Counted from the stretch's first letter, positions 37,235 through 47,726 are shown. The stretch: 64,000 nucleotides of DNA from JAMQKA01 sp034521835 (GCA_034521835.1 JAXHMA010000004.1:620001-684000); one strand, 5' to 3'. A program made the numbers and translations. Notes: generated by a model not told the origin, from the sequence alone.

Positions 37235-37431
37235 GCAACCATTTAATTTGAACTGGTACAATACAGAAAAATGCGTGTGCTTACAACAGGTGGTTATTTA
37301 GGGTGAGGCTGTTTGTTTAAAATCTAAGAATCATTTTCTAATCCAATAAAGGAGCACTGAAATTGAATCTGCACCCCTTTTGCGGTATCTTCTCTGCCTG
37401 AAAAACTCAATCTTAATAAAATTATACGCGA

Positions 37432-37989
37432 ATGCGCATTATCATTTTTGGACCTCCCGGTGCCGGCAAGGGGACGCAAGCCCAGAAAATTGCCGAAGAA
37501 TACGACATCCCCCATCTTTCAACCGGCGAAATTTTCCGGACAGCCATAAAAAATGAGACGAAACTGGGCAAAAAAGTGAAATCCATTTTGGACTCCGGCG
37601 ATCTTGTTCCTGATGAAACCGTGGTTGACCTGGTGGAAGAGGAGCTTGAAAAAAACCAGTATGACGAGGGATATATCCTGGACGGCTTTCCGCGTACCGT
37701 ACCCCAGGCTGAAGCGTTTGATGCATACCTGGAATCAAACGACGAAGCACTGGATTCTTTCCTGGTGCTGCAGGTGCCCGAAGATGAGCTTATCGAACGC
37801 ATTTTGAGCCGTGGTGAAGGCCGCTCAGACGACACCAAAGAGGGCATAAAAAATCGCCTTGAAGTCTATCACAGCGAAACCGCACCAGTTCTTAAATACT
37901 ATGAGGATCAAGACAAAGTGGAGAAAATTAACGGCGTTGGCTCTATTGAAGAAATTTTTAGTCGTATAACTAATACGTTGGATAAATAG
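37432..37989 (+). CDS. adk: Adenylate kinase
   Basis: The 185-residue enzyme interconverts ATP plus AMP with two ADP. Motifs are all present: P-loop GPPGAGKGTQ (8-17), the NMP-binding segment HLSTGEIFR, GYILDGFPRT and the short LID RGEGRSDDTKEGIKNRL. It belongs to the short-LID type without zinc cysteines. It is rightward between leftward genes and not in the usual ribosomal protein cluster. Confidence 0.96.
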   Translation: MRIIIFGPPGAGKGTQAQKIAEEYDIPHLSTGEIFRTAIKNETKLGKKVKSILDSGDLVPDETVVDLVEEELEKNQYDEGYILDGFPRTVPQAEAFDAYLESNDEALDSFLVLQVPEDELIERILSRGEGRSDDTKEGIKNRLEVYHSETAPVLKYYEDQDKVEKINGVGSIEEIFSRITNTLDK

Positions 37990-38001
37990 GATTGCAGACG
38001 C

Positions 38002-38901
38002 TCATTCTTCTTGCAAAATTTCCAAAATAGCGGGCGTAACGCCCTGGATGCTGTCTACTTTCTGAAATGCCGTTGCTCCCGGTCCCTTTATAAAAAGCGG
38101 CACATCGTTGAGCGTGTGCGTCTTGGTGGACAGGTCCTCTACATTGCCGTGATCGCTACTAAGTACAAGGGTATCCCCCAGCCCGCGATTTTTTACCAGG
38201 TATTGGAGGAACTGGTCAAATCGAGAAATTACCTCGTCCGCCTGCGAGTGGTTTTGGGCATGACCCGCTTTATCCGTCAGGTAGTATTCATAGAGGATCA
38301 GGTCATGATCACGTCCCGCATCCAGCATGCGCTGGCCCGCTTTAGCTGGCGTTATTGCAGGCACATCTATCTTAAGATTATCTCTCCAGGCCTGCTGGGT
38401 TATCTCGGCAGTGATGGCTCTTTCTTTTTTAAGATCTTCTTCGGTATACAGGCGGATGCCCGCACTTTTAGTCATCAGGGTAGTGCAGCTCCAGCGATTT
38501 CTCTTTTTCGAACGCTCAAAAAATATATCAGGATAGGCGTTCATAAAGGTACATCTTCGGCCCATCCCCATCGCTTTGTTAAATAGGCTTTCATGCTTGA
38601 GAAAAGGTTTTATTTTGGAATGCGGAAAAGGTCCGAAATGGCGCCCCACCTCCCTGGCTGTATTCACGCCCGTGAACAGGGCCGCCTGTCCCGTGCCGCT
38701 TTGGGGCAGCCCTTCTACTCCGAGTGTGGCATCAATTCCCTTAAACAGGTGATTCTGACTGGTAATCGCTTCTGCGTGACGAACAAAAGGCTGGCCACCG
38801 CCCATCGCATTAAAACCGGGATAACTACTTCGACAAAATGGATTTTCAGGCGCATCATCTCCAAGGCCCACGCCATCAACAAAAAGAAAAAAAACTGCCA
38901 T
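38002..38901 (-). CDS. Alkaline-phosphatase-superfamily metalloenzyme
   Basis: The 299-residue protein starts MAVFFLFVDGVGLGDDAPEN, with the metal-binding Asp typical of the alkaline phosphatase/phosphoglycerate mutase superfamily. The second metal site is in VLSSDHGNVEDLSTKTHTLNDVPL. The Thr/Ser nucleophile is probably in LPQSGTGQAALFTG. It is shorter than the 500-residue phosphoglycerate mutases, so the substrate is unknown. It lies 11 bp downstream of dtd on the same strand and may be cotranscribed with it. Confidence 0.82.
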   Translation of the reverse strand: MAVFFLFVDGVGLGDDAPENPFCRSSYPGFNAMGGGQPFVRHAEAITSQNHLFKGIDATLGVEGLPQSGTGQAALFTGVNTAREVGRHFGPFPHSKIKPFLKHESLFNKAMGMGRRCTFMNAYPDIFFERSKKRNRWSCTTLMTKSAGIRLYTEEDLKKERAITAEITQQAWRDNLKIDVPAITPAKAGQRMLDAGRDHDLILYEYYLTDKAGHAQNHSQADEVISRFDQFLQYLVKNRGLGDTLVLSSDHGNVEDLSTKTHTLNDVPLFIKGPGATAFQKVDSIQGVTPAILEILQEE

Positions 38902-38912
38902 TTAACGGGTTG

Positions 38913-39353
38913 TCATCTGTCTAAAATTATCGTTACGGGACCCTCATTCAGCATATCCACATCCATATAGGCCCCAAACTTTCCTGTCTCTACATTCAGT
39001 TCGGATTTCTTTTTAAAATAGCTGATCATCTGCTCGTAAAGCTGTTCGGCCTTTTCAGGCCCGGCCGCCTCGATATAGCTGGGCCGGTTGCCCTTCTCTG
39101 CATCTCCATAGAGTGTAAACTGTGATACCACCAGCAGTTCACCCGAAATATCCTGAACAGAATCATTCATTTTTCCATTCTCATCGTCAAATATGCGGAG
39201 CTTCAAAATCTTGTCACAGATCCACCGGAGCTCTTCTTCGGTATCTTCTTCATGGATCCCCACCAGCAACAGCAATCCTTTTCCGATCGATCCTGTCACT
39301 TCATCTTCAACTTCAATCTTTGCCCGACGCACTCGTTGGACCACTACCCGCAT
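38913..39353 (-). CDS. dtd: D-aminoacyl-tRNA deacylase
   Basis: The 146-residue enzyme removes D-amino acids wrongly attached to tRNA. Both active-site motifs are visible: SQFTLYGDAEKGNRPSY (SQxT) and NEGPVTIILD (GxPVT-type cross-subunit motif). Length is normal for the family. It starts at 39353, just left of the DnaA-box cluster, and is transcribed away from it. Confidence 0.96.
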   Translation of the reverse strand: MRVVVQRVRRAKIEVEDEVTGSIGKGLLLLVGIHEEDTEEELRWICDKILKLRIFDDENGKMNDSVQDISGELLVVSQFTLYGDAEKGNRPSYIEAAGPEKAEQLYEQMISYFKKKSELNVETGKFGAYMDVDMLNEGPVTIILDR

Positions 39354-39364
39354 CTAAGTTCCCT

Positions 39365-39665
39365 TTATTTATTGTGGATTACCCTGTGGAAAACTTTACA
39401 GTATAAAATTGATTACTAATATCAATAAAGTTTTAAACATTACTCAACATTTAATCAGAGTTATCCACGGGTTATCAACATTGATTTTGGTGTTAATAAA
39501 ACTAAAACTGGAATAACTTTTAAAATAGTAATTGTGGATAATCTTCCATTTTACCCCTAAACCGTTGTTTATACAGCGTTGAGATATCCACAAAATATAT
39601 CCACATAATATTCACAATTTTGTCAAGAGGCGTGCATTATTTTCTTTTCAACTTATCCACAGTTT
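39365..39665. other. Candidate chromosomal replication origin (oriC)
   Basis: The 300-bp AT-rich segment holds two perfect DnaA boxes TTATCCACA (39533-39541 on the minus strand, 39653-39661 on the plus strand). At least six one-mismatch boxes are also present: 39373 and 39385 (minus), 39461, 39472, 39584 and 39597 (plus). No convincing gene occupies the 451 bp between dtd and the DinB gene. Most genes to the left run leftward and most to the right run rightward, as expected on leading strands. dnaA itself is not in the window, which is not unusual in Bacteroidota. A DnaA-regulated region is the alternative. Confidence 0.7.
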
Positions 39666-39804
39666 CTATTATGTACTACAAAGATTTAAAATTTTACTAT
39701 ACTAGTATAACCGACGAGGAAAACGTGGATAAAATCCTTTTCAAAGAATTTCATGTTCCTCTATATTTTTATCAGTCAATTCAACCGGTAATCTTAAACC
39801 AAAT

Positions 39805-40326
39805 ATGAAAGATCTTCAATACCCGATAGGCCGTCATAAGCCGGGAGATATTTTTTCTGAACAGAAACTCCAGAAACAGATTGAGCAGATAAAAGCTCTT
39901 CCATCCCGGTTGGTTAAAATTATAGAACCGCTCAACGAAGCCCAGCTCGACACTCCGTATCGACCCGGCGGCTGGACCGTACGGCAGCTGGTGCATCACA
40001 TTGCAGACAGCCACATGAACGGGTACATCCGGATGAACTGGGCTCTTACCGAAGACTATCCCACGATAAAACCGTATCACCAGGAAGCATGGGCTGAACT
40101 TGCCGTTTACAAGGCACCCGTTTCAATTTCACTGGACCTGATTAAGAATCTCCATACCAGGTGGGGTTTTCTCCTTGATGGATTATCGAGCAATGAGTTG
40201 CAAAAAGAATATAATCATCCCGATAAAGGACCATTTACGCTCTGGCAGCATATTGAGCACTACGACTGGCACGGGCGGCATCACCTGGCACATATTACCT
40301 CTTTAATCGAAAGAAAAAACTGGTAA
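39805..40326 (+). CDS. DinB/YfiT-family metal-dependent protein (bacillithiol-transferase-like)
   Basis: The 173-residue protein begins MKDLQYPIGRHKPGD, as YfiT/BstA proteins do. It has the metal-binding histidines of the DinB fold in LVHHIADSHMNG and in EHYDWHGRHHLAHI. BstA transfers bacillithiol to electrophiles; other members are simple putative hydrolases. It lies 11 bp upstream of purM and is probably cotranscribed with it. It is the first gene right of the candidate origin. Confidence 0.87.
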   Translation: MKDLQYPIGRHKPGDIFSEQKLQKQIEQIKALPSRLVKIIEPLNEAQLDTPYRPGGWTVRQLVHHIADSHMNGYIRMNWALTEDYPTIKPYHQEAWAELAVYKAPVSISLDLIKNLHTRWGFLLDGLSSNELQKEYNHPDKGPFTLWQHIEHYDWHGRHHLAHITSLIERKNW

Positions 40327-40337
40327 CCAACGTATTT

Positions 40338-41355
40338 ATGAGCAACGATAAGAAGAAAAAAAGCATCACCTACAAAGACTCAGGCGTAGATATTGAAGCC
40401 GGAGAAGAGATGGTCAACTCCATCAAAGGCGTGGTTCGGGAAACCCACAACGCGTCGGTGCTTACCGACATAGGCGGATTTGGCGGATTTTTTCGTCCCG
40501 ATCTCGGAAGTTTTGACGATCCCGTTTTTGTAAGCAGCGTAGACGGGGTGGGCACCAAGCTCATTGTGGCGTTTAAAACTGGGCGGTACGATACGGTAGG
40601 ACAGGATCTGGTAAACCACTGCGTCAACGACATCGCTGTATGCGGGGCAAAACCGCTTTTTTTTCTGGATTATTTTTCCACCGGCAAGCTGGAGCAGAAC
40701 GTGGGCTACGATGTGGTGAAGGGATTTGCCCAAGCCTGCAAGGAGAATGGCGTGGCGCTCATCGGCGGCGAAACGGCAGAGATGCCGGATATCTATAGCG
40801 AGGGCGAATTTGACCTGGCCGGCACCATCGTGGGCATTGTGGATCGCAAAACAGATTATTCAGGGGGATCAAATTAACAAAGGCGATCTGCTGCTGGGCT
40901 TTCAGAGCAGCGGTATTCACACCAACGGGTACTCGCTGGCCCGCAAAGTGCTGTTTTCAGAATATGAGGTAGATGATAACGTGGAGAAACTGGGATCCAC
41001 GGTGGGAGAGGAACTGCTGAAAGTGCATCGCTCCTATCTGGCACTTATTTCTGAACTGAAGGAAATCAACGGTGTCAACGGATTTTCACATATCACCGGC
41101 GGGGGCATCGTGGCCAACACCAAGCGCATTTTGCCTGAAGGACGCTCGCTCGATATCCAGTGGGATAGCTGGGAGCGTCCCGCCATTTTTGAGCTGATCC
41201 AGCAGCTCGGCAACGTCCCCGAAGATGACATGCGCGCCACCTTTAACCTGGGCATCGGCCTCATCGCCGTGGTGGATCCGGATGCCGCCGAACAAGTCAA
41301 ATCCTGGGCGGAAAAGAACAACGAGCCCGTTCATGAAATAGGTAAAGTGAAATAG
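40338..41355 (+). pseudogene. purM: Phosphoribosylformylglycinamidine cyclo-ligase, one frameshift
   Basis: PurM closes the imidazole ring in purine synthesis (FGAM plus ATP to AIR). Frame 1 (40338-40877) covers SYKDSGVDI-like and SVDGVGTKLIVAF motifs. Frame 2 continues IIQGDQINKGDLLLGF and SGIHTNGYSLAR to HITGGGIVANTKRI. The span of 1018 nt is one base longer than 339 codons. The extra base is an A in CGCAAAACAG near 40847; removing it gives RKQIIQGD. Loss of PurM would make the cell a purine auxotroph, so an assembly error is quite possible. Confidence 0.93.
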
Positions 41356-41526
41356 GTTGCGGGTGTTCCTTTTGGCTTGATCTAAAAGGGACTCAACAAT
41401 CAAGAAGAATGTAAACTCTACTGTTTTGTTACCAGAGGATTGGTTATTAGTGATTAGGGGAAAGGCCGCTTCTCCAGGCATACATTATCCCGATTTGGTT
41501 AAAAGGATTACATTGCTTAGAAATAG

Positions 41527-41697
41527 GAGATTAACATTCCGAAACAGATCTTACCGAGTCCAGAGAATCCCTGCAGCAGATGGTTTACGGTTATTGAATA
41601 TCGAAAAGCAAAAGCAGGAATCGGAGTTGAAAATGATAATATCTGGGATTTTTGGCGATTTTTTAATTCGTTTTTTTGTCGTAGAAAAATAAACAAT
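41527..41697 (+). pseudogene. ORF remnant cut by the second IS30 copy
   Basis: Just left of the IS30 copy an open frame with no start codon reads IPKQILPSPENPCSRW and continues VIEYRKAKAGIGVEND, then WDFWRFFNSFFCRRKINN. Joined across the IS (minus one AAT) it would end at a stop three codons later. The aromatic-rich sequence looks protein-like but matches no family I know. The rest of 41356-41526 shows no feature. Confidence 0.35.
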
Positions 41698-42797
41698 GCC
41701 ATGTTCAAGTGATTAATGCAACAGCGCGGTGATTTAAAGATTGTTGGATTGGATTAAGGTAATCAAATTTTCGTATAGGCCGAAAGTTCAGATACTCTTC
41801 GACAGTTTTGATGCGCTCCTCGGAGACCTTGCGAAGGTCGGTTCCCTTGGGAAAGAACCGTCGGAGCACCCAAATACGGTTTTCTACGGTACCTTTATCC
41901 TGGGAAGTGTATGGTCGGGTAAAGTACGTATTGGCTTTCAAGTCCTTCGCAATATCCTGATGTCGGGCAAAGGCTTTATCGTTATCAAAGGTCAGGGTTT
42001 TGATGAAGGCTGGTGGAATTCGGCCCAGGCGCTGGGTAATCCGGTCGGCTATCCCTTCAGCTTTTCGGCTGGTGACTTTCTCCAAGGCCGTCAGCAAGGT
42101 GGTCCGATCGGTCAGCACCAACAGAGCCGACTTATGGGCTTTGCCCATCATTAGATCTACTTCGATGTCGCCCAATCGCTGGCGTTTTTCCACGACCTCC
42201 GGGCGTTGCTCAATAGATACACGACCTTTAATGCGGCCCCTGCTGTCTTGACGATTGCCCCGCTTGGCCTTACGAGCCCCATGCTTGAGGTGTTTGTAAA
42301 GGTCCTTATCGGTTGGGTCCTTATTGCGCTTCGCTGTCCATATCCATTGGTAGAGGGTCTCATGGGAGACGCCATCGATCCCCATCACGCCCCAGCGGCC
42401 GCTGATGAGTTCCGGAGAAAGCTTCTCTACGGTCAGCCACTGGCGGGCCTGGGCCTTGAGGGCGTCGGTAAAACGCCGGTGTTTGGGTTTGTCCCGATGG
42501 CGCTGGGTCGGTAAGCTGTTGGGCTGTTCTAGGGCAATACGGGTTGCCCTCCGAGCCTTCATTGGCTACATTACGATTAAGTTCTCGGCTAATCGTAGAA
42601 CGATGAACGCCGATCGTTCGAGCAATTTCACTTTGATTATGGCCCGCATCGAGTAGGGCCTTAATTTGATGACGATTTTCTAAGCTGAGTTGGGTGTATT
42701 TTTGCATGACAACATGAATATAACCCGCTTGGCGGAAGACCTCAGGGGAATTCCCCTGAGGTCTTTCTTCATGTTGCACTTACTACTTGAACTCAGG
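41698..42797 (-). mobile_element. IS30-family insertion sequence, copy 2
   Basis: This is about 1100 bp and nearly identical to the copy at 3650-4750, with the same imperfect terminal repeats. AAT flanks both ends (41695-41697 and 42798-42800), giving a 3-bp duplication. Two near-identical copies 38 kb apart imply recent movement. Being direct repeats in the same orientation, they could recombine and delete everything between them, including the candidate origin. Confidence 0.92.
41705..42707 (-). pseudogene. IS30-family transposase, copy 2, one frameshift
   Basis: This copy spans 1003 nt against 1002 for the reconstructed 333-residue gene. One G is inserted near 42511 (CTTACCGACCCAG for CTTACCACCCAG), separating the N-terminal HTH part (MQKYTQLSLENRHQIKALLD) from the DDE core. 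The C-terminus is intact and ends RKFDYLNPIQQSLNHRAVA. Because its indel differs from the two in copy 1, a fully intact parent copy existed recently or the indels are sequencing errors. Confidence 0.88.
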
Positions 42798-42995
42798 AAT
42801 CTTTAGTTGGAGTAAGTCCAAACAGAACTATCTGGAGACCTACTCTCTTTCATACGTATTCATTTTGGTTTGATCAAAACAAGTAAAAAAGCCACAATGC
42901 ATGTACCACTTGTTGACTGACATAACGTGAGATAAGTTCTATTACAATGAGTAGGTTATTAATTCTCACACAGCTAACGTAAATAAACAGATGAA

Positions 42996-43340
42996 ATGCC
43001 GAACGTCCATCTCCTTGAAATAGCCCACGGCCGCAGCGGCGATAAAGGCAACAACAGTAACATCGGGATCATCGCCCGCCACCCGGATATCTATCCCTTC
43101 CTTAAAGAGCACCTCACCGTCGAGCTTGTCAAAGAGCACATGAAACATATCTGCAAAGGCAAGGTAGAGCGCTACGAAATGGATAATATCCATGCCCTTA
43201 ATTTTGTGCTGCACGAGAGCCTGGGCGGCGGGGGCACCGTGTCGCTGCAGCTCGACGCCCAGGGCAAAACCCACGCCATGATGCTGCTCCGCCTGAAGCT
43301 GGATGTACCGGAAGAGTTGCTGGCGTTGGTGGAAAGCTGA
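42996..43340 (+). CDS. AtuA-like C-terminal-domain (ferredoxin-fold) protein
   Basis: The 114-residue protein matches the small AtuA-related domain: HLLEIAHGRSGDKGNNSNIG, VERYEMDNIHALNFVL and GGGGTVSLQLDAQGK. In other bacteria it is encoded next to, or fused to, the larger AtuA/DUF1446 subunit implicated in acyclic terpene or acyl-CoA degradation. No large-subunit gene is visible here; the IS30 copy lies just upstream. An associated deletion is possible. Confidence 0.8.
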   Translation: MPNVHLLEIAHGRSGDKGNNSNIGIIARHPDIYPFLKEHLTVELVKEHMKHICKGKVERYEMDNIHALNFVLHESLGGGGTVSLQLDAQGKTHAMMLLRLKLDVPEELLALVES

Positions 43341-43366
43341 AAGAATAATTTAATTGAATGAGATAA

Positions 43367-44222
43367 ATGGGAAAGGAATTTCAGTATAAGTACGAAGAAC
43401 TTTTCAATCCGACTATACAAGCACTTAAAAATTTAGGAGGTTCTGGTTCCATATCTGAAATTGAAGATGAGGTTAGTAAAGTACTCGATCTATCTGAAGA
43501 AGAGATTAACGATATCCATAAAGAAAGTAGAACAAAGTTAAGTTATAGATTGGCTTGGGCAAGAACATATCTGAAAAATGCTGGTATACTTGAAAATTCA
43601 AAACGGGGAGTTTGGGTTTTAACTCAAAAAGATGATAAAGTTGGCAAAATTGATAATAAAAAAATCAAGAAAATCGCCAGAAAAAAGATGAATGAGAAAG
43701 ACAAATCAGATAGTTCTGGTACAGGTACAATAGACGATCCTGATAGTGAAATAGATGAATTCAACTGGCAAGATGATTTATTGAATATCATAAAAAATAT
43801 AGATCCAACTTCCTTTGAAAAACTTTGTCAACGAATGTTGAGGGAATTAGGATTTAAAAATGTTGAAATTACACGAAAGACAAATGATGGTGGAATTGAT
43901 GGTCGTGGTATATTAAGGCTTGGCGGAGTAATGTCTTTTCATATCATGTTTCAAGCTAAGAGATATAAAGATACGTGTATCCTCTTCTGTTGTAAGAGAT
44001 TTTCGTGGTGCCATGATGGGCAGAGGTGATAAGGGCCTAATTATAACTACGGGTACATTTAGTAGTGAGGCGAAAAAGGAAGCTGCCAGAGATGGTGCAA
44101 CGCCAATAGATTTAATAGATGGCTATGATTTAGTGGAAAAATTGAAAGAATTAGAATTGGGTATTGAAGTCGAGATGGTTGAGAAAATCACAATTAATGA
44201 AGAATGGTATAAGAATATATAA
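43367..44222 (+). pseudogene. Mrr-family restriction endonuclease, one frameshift
   Basis: The protein would be about 284 residues. An N-terminal Mrr winged-helix domain (about 5-85, TIQALKNLGGSGSISEIEDE) is followed by the Mrr catalytic domain FEKLCQRMLRELGF, with GGIDGRG and FQAKRYK supplying the D and QxK residues. A G inserted near 43976 (GATACGTGTATCC) shifts the frame; removing it gives DTVSSSVVRDFRGAMMGRGD. Mrr enzymes cut methylated foreign DNA. The 856-nt span fits exactly one extra base. Confidence 0.87.
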
Positions 44223-44321
44223 GAGAATAATAATCTCAGGAACGTCTTCCCCTCCCCTGGTGGTTAAGTAGCAACTTTTGGAATGATCATTTAATCAGCG
44301 CTAAACCACCGACACCTATCT

Positions 44322-45760
44322 ATGAAAATATTACTGACCGGGGCCACCGGGTATATCGCCAAGCGGCTGCTGCCGGTGTTGCTGGACCAAGGCCATACTG
44401 TAGTCTGTTGCGTACGCGATAAACGAAGGTTCGATACGTCAAAATACGATACGGATCTGCTGGAAGTGGTGGAGCTGGATTTCCTGGATCGCGACAGCCT
44501 GCAGGTGATCCCGGAAGATATCGACGCCGCCTACTACCTAATTCACTCCATGTCTACGGGCGATGATGATTTTGAGTCACTCGAGAAAAAGTCTGCTAAA
44601 AATTTTGTGGACCGCCTGAATAAAACACAGGCCCAGCAGGTGATCTACCTCAGCGGCATCGTAAACAGTAAAGAACTCTCCAAGCACCTGCGTTCCCGCA
44701 AGCAGGTGGAAGAGATCCTGAGCTCAGGGCGGTTTCCATTGACCACGCTCCGGGCCGGCATTATTGTGGGATCAGGCAGCGCCTCATTTGAGATCATCCG
44801 TGATCTGGTGGAAAAACTCCCATTAATGATCGCCCCAAAGTGGCTCAACACGCTCACGCACCCTATCGCAATCCGCAATGTCATACAGTTTTTGAGCCAG
44901 GTGCTGGGGCGGCAGGAAACCTACAGCCGCACCTTCGACATCGGCGGACCAGAAGTACTCACCTACAAGGAGATGCTCCTGAAGTTCGCCAAGGTCCGTA
45001 ACCAGAAACGCACCATCATAAGCGTGCCGGTGATGACCCCGCGCCTCTCCTCGTACTGGCTCTATTTTGTAACCTCCACCTCCTACCGGCTGGCCGTGAA
45101 CCTGGTCAATAGCATGAAGGTAGAAGTGGTGGCCGAAGACAATGAGCTCACGGAGCTGCTGGATATCGACCTGATTTCCTATGAGAGGGCTATACAGCTG
45201 GCGTTCGACAAGGTGGAGCAGCAGGAAGTGCTTTCCAGCTGGACCGACGCGCTGTCCAGCAAAACGCTGGAAGAAGGCATCTCAAATCACATTGAAGTGC
45301 CGAGCTACGGCTGCTTCAAAGATCAACGCAGCAAGAAAATCAGCAGTCAGCAAACCGTGCTCGACCGTATCTGGTCGATCGGCGGCAAAACGGGCTGGTA
45401 TTACGGCAACTGGCTCTGGGAAATCCGCGGGTTCCTCGACAAGCTGGCCGGCGGCGTAGGACTTAGGCGCGGTCGCAAAAGCAGCACCGAAATAACGGCC
45501 GGTGAATCGCTCGATTTCTGGCGCGGTGCTTTACGCCGATAAGCAGGATAAACGACTGCTGCTCTATGCCGAGATGAAGCTGCCCGGGGAAGCCTGGCTA
45601 GAATTCAACATCAAAGACGACACGTTGCACCAGATCGCAACGTTTTGCCCGCTGGGCGTGTGGGGACGGATCACTGCGGTACAGCATGCTGCCGTTCCAC
45701 GGCTTCATTTTCAAGGGCATGCTCAACGAGATTGCTAAACCCGGGGCGGGTAAGGGGTAG
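44322..45760 (+). pseudogene. NAD(P)-binding SDR-type protein with DUF2867 domain, two frameshifts
   Basis: The first 400 residues carry a Rossmann NmrA/SDR fold (MKILLTGATGYIAKRLLPVL) and most of a DUF2867 domain (LDRIWSIGGKTGWYYGNWLW). The frame then breaks near 45515; the next frame gives LYADKQDKRLLLYAEMKLPG, and a second break near 45670 leads to YSMLPFHGFIFKGMLNEIA, the family's normal C-terminus. The total of about 479 codons is the usual length. The substrate is unknown. Confidence 0.85.
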
Positions 45761-45798
45761 ATTTGCATTCCAACAAAGTTTAGTAAGATATGGAATGT

Positions 45799-45970
45799 CA
45801 ATCTCCCTAAATCCCTCTTCGCCAAGAGGGACTTTTTGGTGCATGAATTAATTAAGCTTATAGCCCCAGCGAGAGGCTGAAACAAGTTCAGCATGACCGG
45901 AAGCAGTTACGAAGAGATTATATCACGCAAAATCTCCCTCAGAAAAGGGAGATTTAGAGGGTTGTGAAGT
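45799..45970. repeat. Palindromic intergenic repeat (MITE-like)
   Basis: Two related hairpin modules face each other: ATCCCTCTTCGCCAAGAGGGA at 45811-45831 and AATCTCCCTCAGAAAAGGGA at 45931-45950. The outer sequences CTAAATCCCTC and GATTTAGAGGG are inverted copies. This is typical of short non-autonomous repeats in this phylum. The remaining intergenic DNA (45761-46086) shows no gene. Confidence 0.5.
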
Positions 45971-46086
45971 CATGTGTCGGTCACTTTGAAAGCCGAGTTT
46001 AACAGCCCCTCAGTACAATTTTTAAAAACAGGCGGTTGTCAGCCGGCATTAGAAAAAGAAAAACGTAATGAATTAAAACCGATAGC

Positions 46087-47599
46087 ATGAGCACCGCAAC
46101 CATCTTATTTCCGCACCAGCTATTTAAAGAAAATCCCGCCGTCAACGCAGATCGCCCGATCGACCTGGCAGAAGAGGAGCTTACTTCAACCAGTATTCCT
46201 TTCACAAGCAGAAGCTCTTTTTTCACCGGGCCTCCATGAAGTTTTATGAGGATTATCTTCGCGGAAAGAATATCGACGTAACCTACATTCAGGCTGAAGA
46301 AAAGCTTTCAGACGTGCGCAACCTAATCCCCCAACTAAAAAAAGAACGTATAGAGACAATTCATTATGTGGATCCAGCCGACGACTGGCTGCGACGGCGC
46401 CTGCTGGAATCCGCCAAAACACAACAGGTAGAACTGGTACGCCACGACTCCCCTATGTTTCTCAACTCGCTGGAGGAAATAACCGCTTTCTTTGAGGAGA
46501 AGGATTCCTATTATCACACCGACTTTTACATTGCCCAGCGCAAGAAGCGGAATATTTTGGTGGATCAGGATAAAAAGCCGATCGGCGGCAAGTGGTCGTT
46601 CGATCCGGAAAATCGCTCCAAATACCCTGAAACAGAAAACACCTCCGGCTCTAGATTGGGCGGAGGAAAACAAATACTATGCGGAAGCCGAATCATATGT
46701 CAGGCAATATTATCTCCAAAATTATGGGGAGTTGTATTCAGAAATTAGATATCCGGTAACATTTGAAGATTCAAGACAATGGCTGGCTCAATTTCTGGAA
46801 CAGCGGTTTAGCGAGTTCGGAGATTACCAGGATGCTATCCTCAAACATGAGTCATTTCTGAATCACAGCCTGCTGACGCCCATGCTCAATACCGGCCTCA
46901 TCACCCCGCAAGAAGTCTTGAACACTACACTCGATTACGCGGAAAACCACGACATTCCGCTGAATACACTGGAGGGATTCATCCGGCAAATAGTGGGCTG
47001 GCGGGAATTTATCAGGGCGGTCTATGAGCTGGAAGGCCACCGGGAGCGCACCGAAAACTTCTGGCGTTTGATCGTCCGATCCCGGAATCTTTCTGGAGGG
47101 AACTACGGGCATCGATCCGGTGGACCAAGCGATAAAGCGCGTGCTGAAAACGGGATATGCGCATCATATAGAGCGACTGATGGTGCTGGGCAACTTCATG
47201 CTGCTCTGCGAGTTTAATCCCGACCAGGTGTATCGCTGGTTCATGGCGCTTTTTGTGGACGCCTACGACTGGGTGATGGTGCCCAATGTGTACGGCATGA
47301 GCCAGTTTGCCGACGGCGGACTGATGGCCACCAAGCCGTACATCAGTTCCAGCAATTATATCTGCAAGATGAGCAACTATAGCAAAACGAAGGGCGAATG
47401 GCAGCCGATCTGGGATGGTCTCTTTTGGCGATTTATGCACCGCCATCGTGCCTATTTTGAGCAAAATAACCGGATGAATATGCTGGTCTCCACCCTGGAC
47501 CGTATTGGCGATGAGAAGCTGGGGGATCACATCCAGCAGGCAGAGCAGTTCCTGGAGAAGGCTTTAACATCCACCAAACTTCCTATCGGTAAATTTTAA
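46087..47599 (+). pseudogene. Cryptochrome/photolyase-family protein (FeS-BCP type), several frameshifts
   Basis: Pieces in different frames line up as one protein of about 504 residues: STATILFPHQLFKENPA (N-terminus, 46087), ASMKFYEDYLRGKNIDVTYI, LDWAEENKYYAEAESYVRQY, QIVGWREFIRAVYE and GMSQFADGGLMATKPYISSS with NYICKM, which carries one of the iron-sulphur ligand cysteines. Breaks are near 46185, 46650 and 47080. Intact members bind FAD and a 4Fe-4S cluster and repair UV lesions or act as photoreceptors. Confidence 0.88.
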
Positions 47600-47726
47600 T
47601 TTTTCCTCCCTCTTTTTTTTAAAAATAATCACATTCACGCAACCAAATTTATCTCCCGGGCGTAAAATATTGTCGCCTGAAAAGTTATGTAGGGAAACTA
47701 TTTTACAAACTAAATACCTTGAATGT

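Noticed and set aside
39620..39808. 62-residue rightward ORF overlapping the DnaA-box cluster
   Set aside because: It overlaps a perfect DnaA box, has biased AT-driven composition (many F, Y, I) and resembles no protein.
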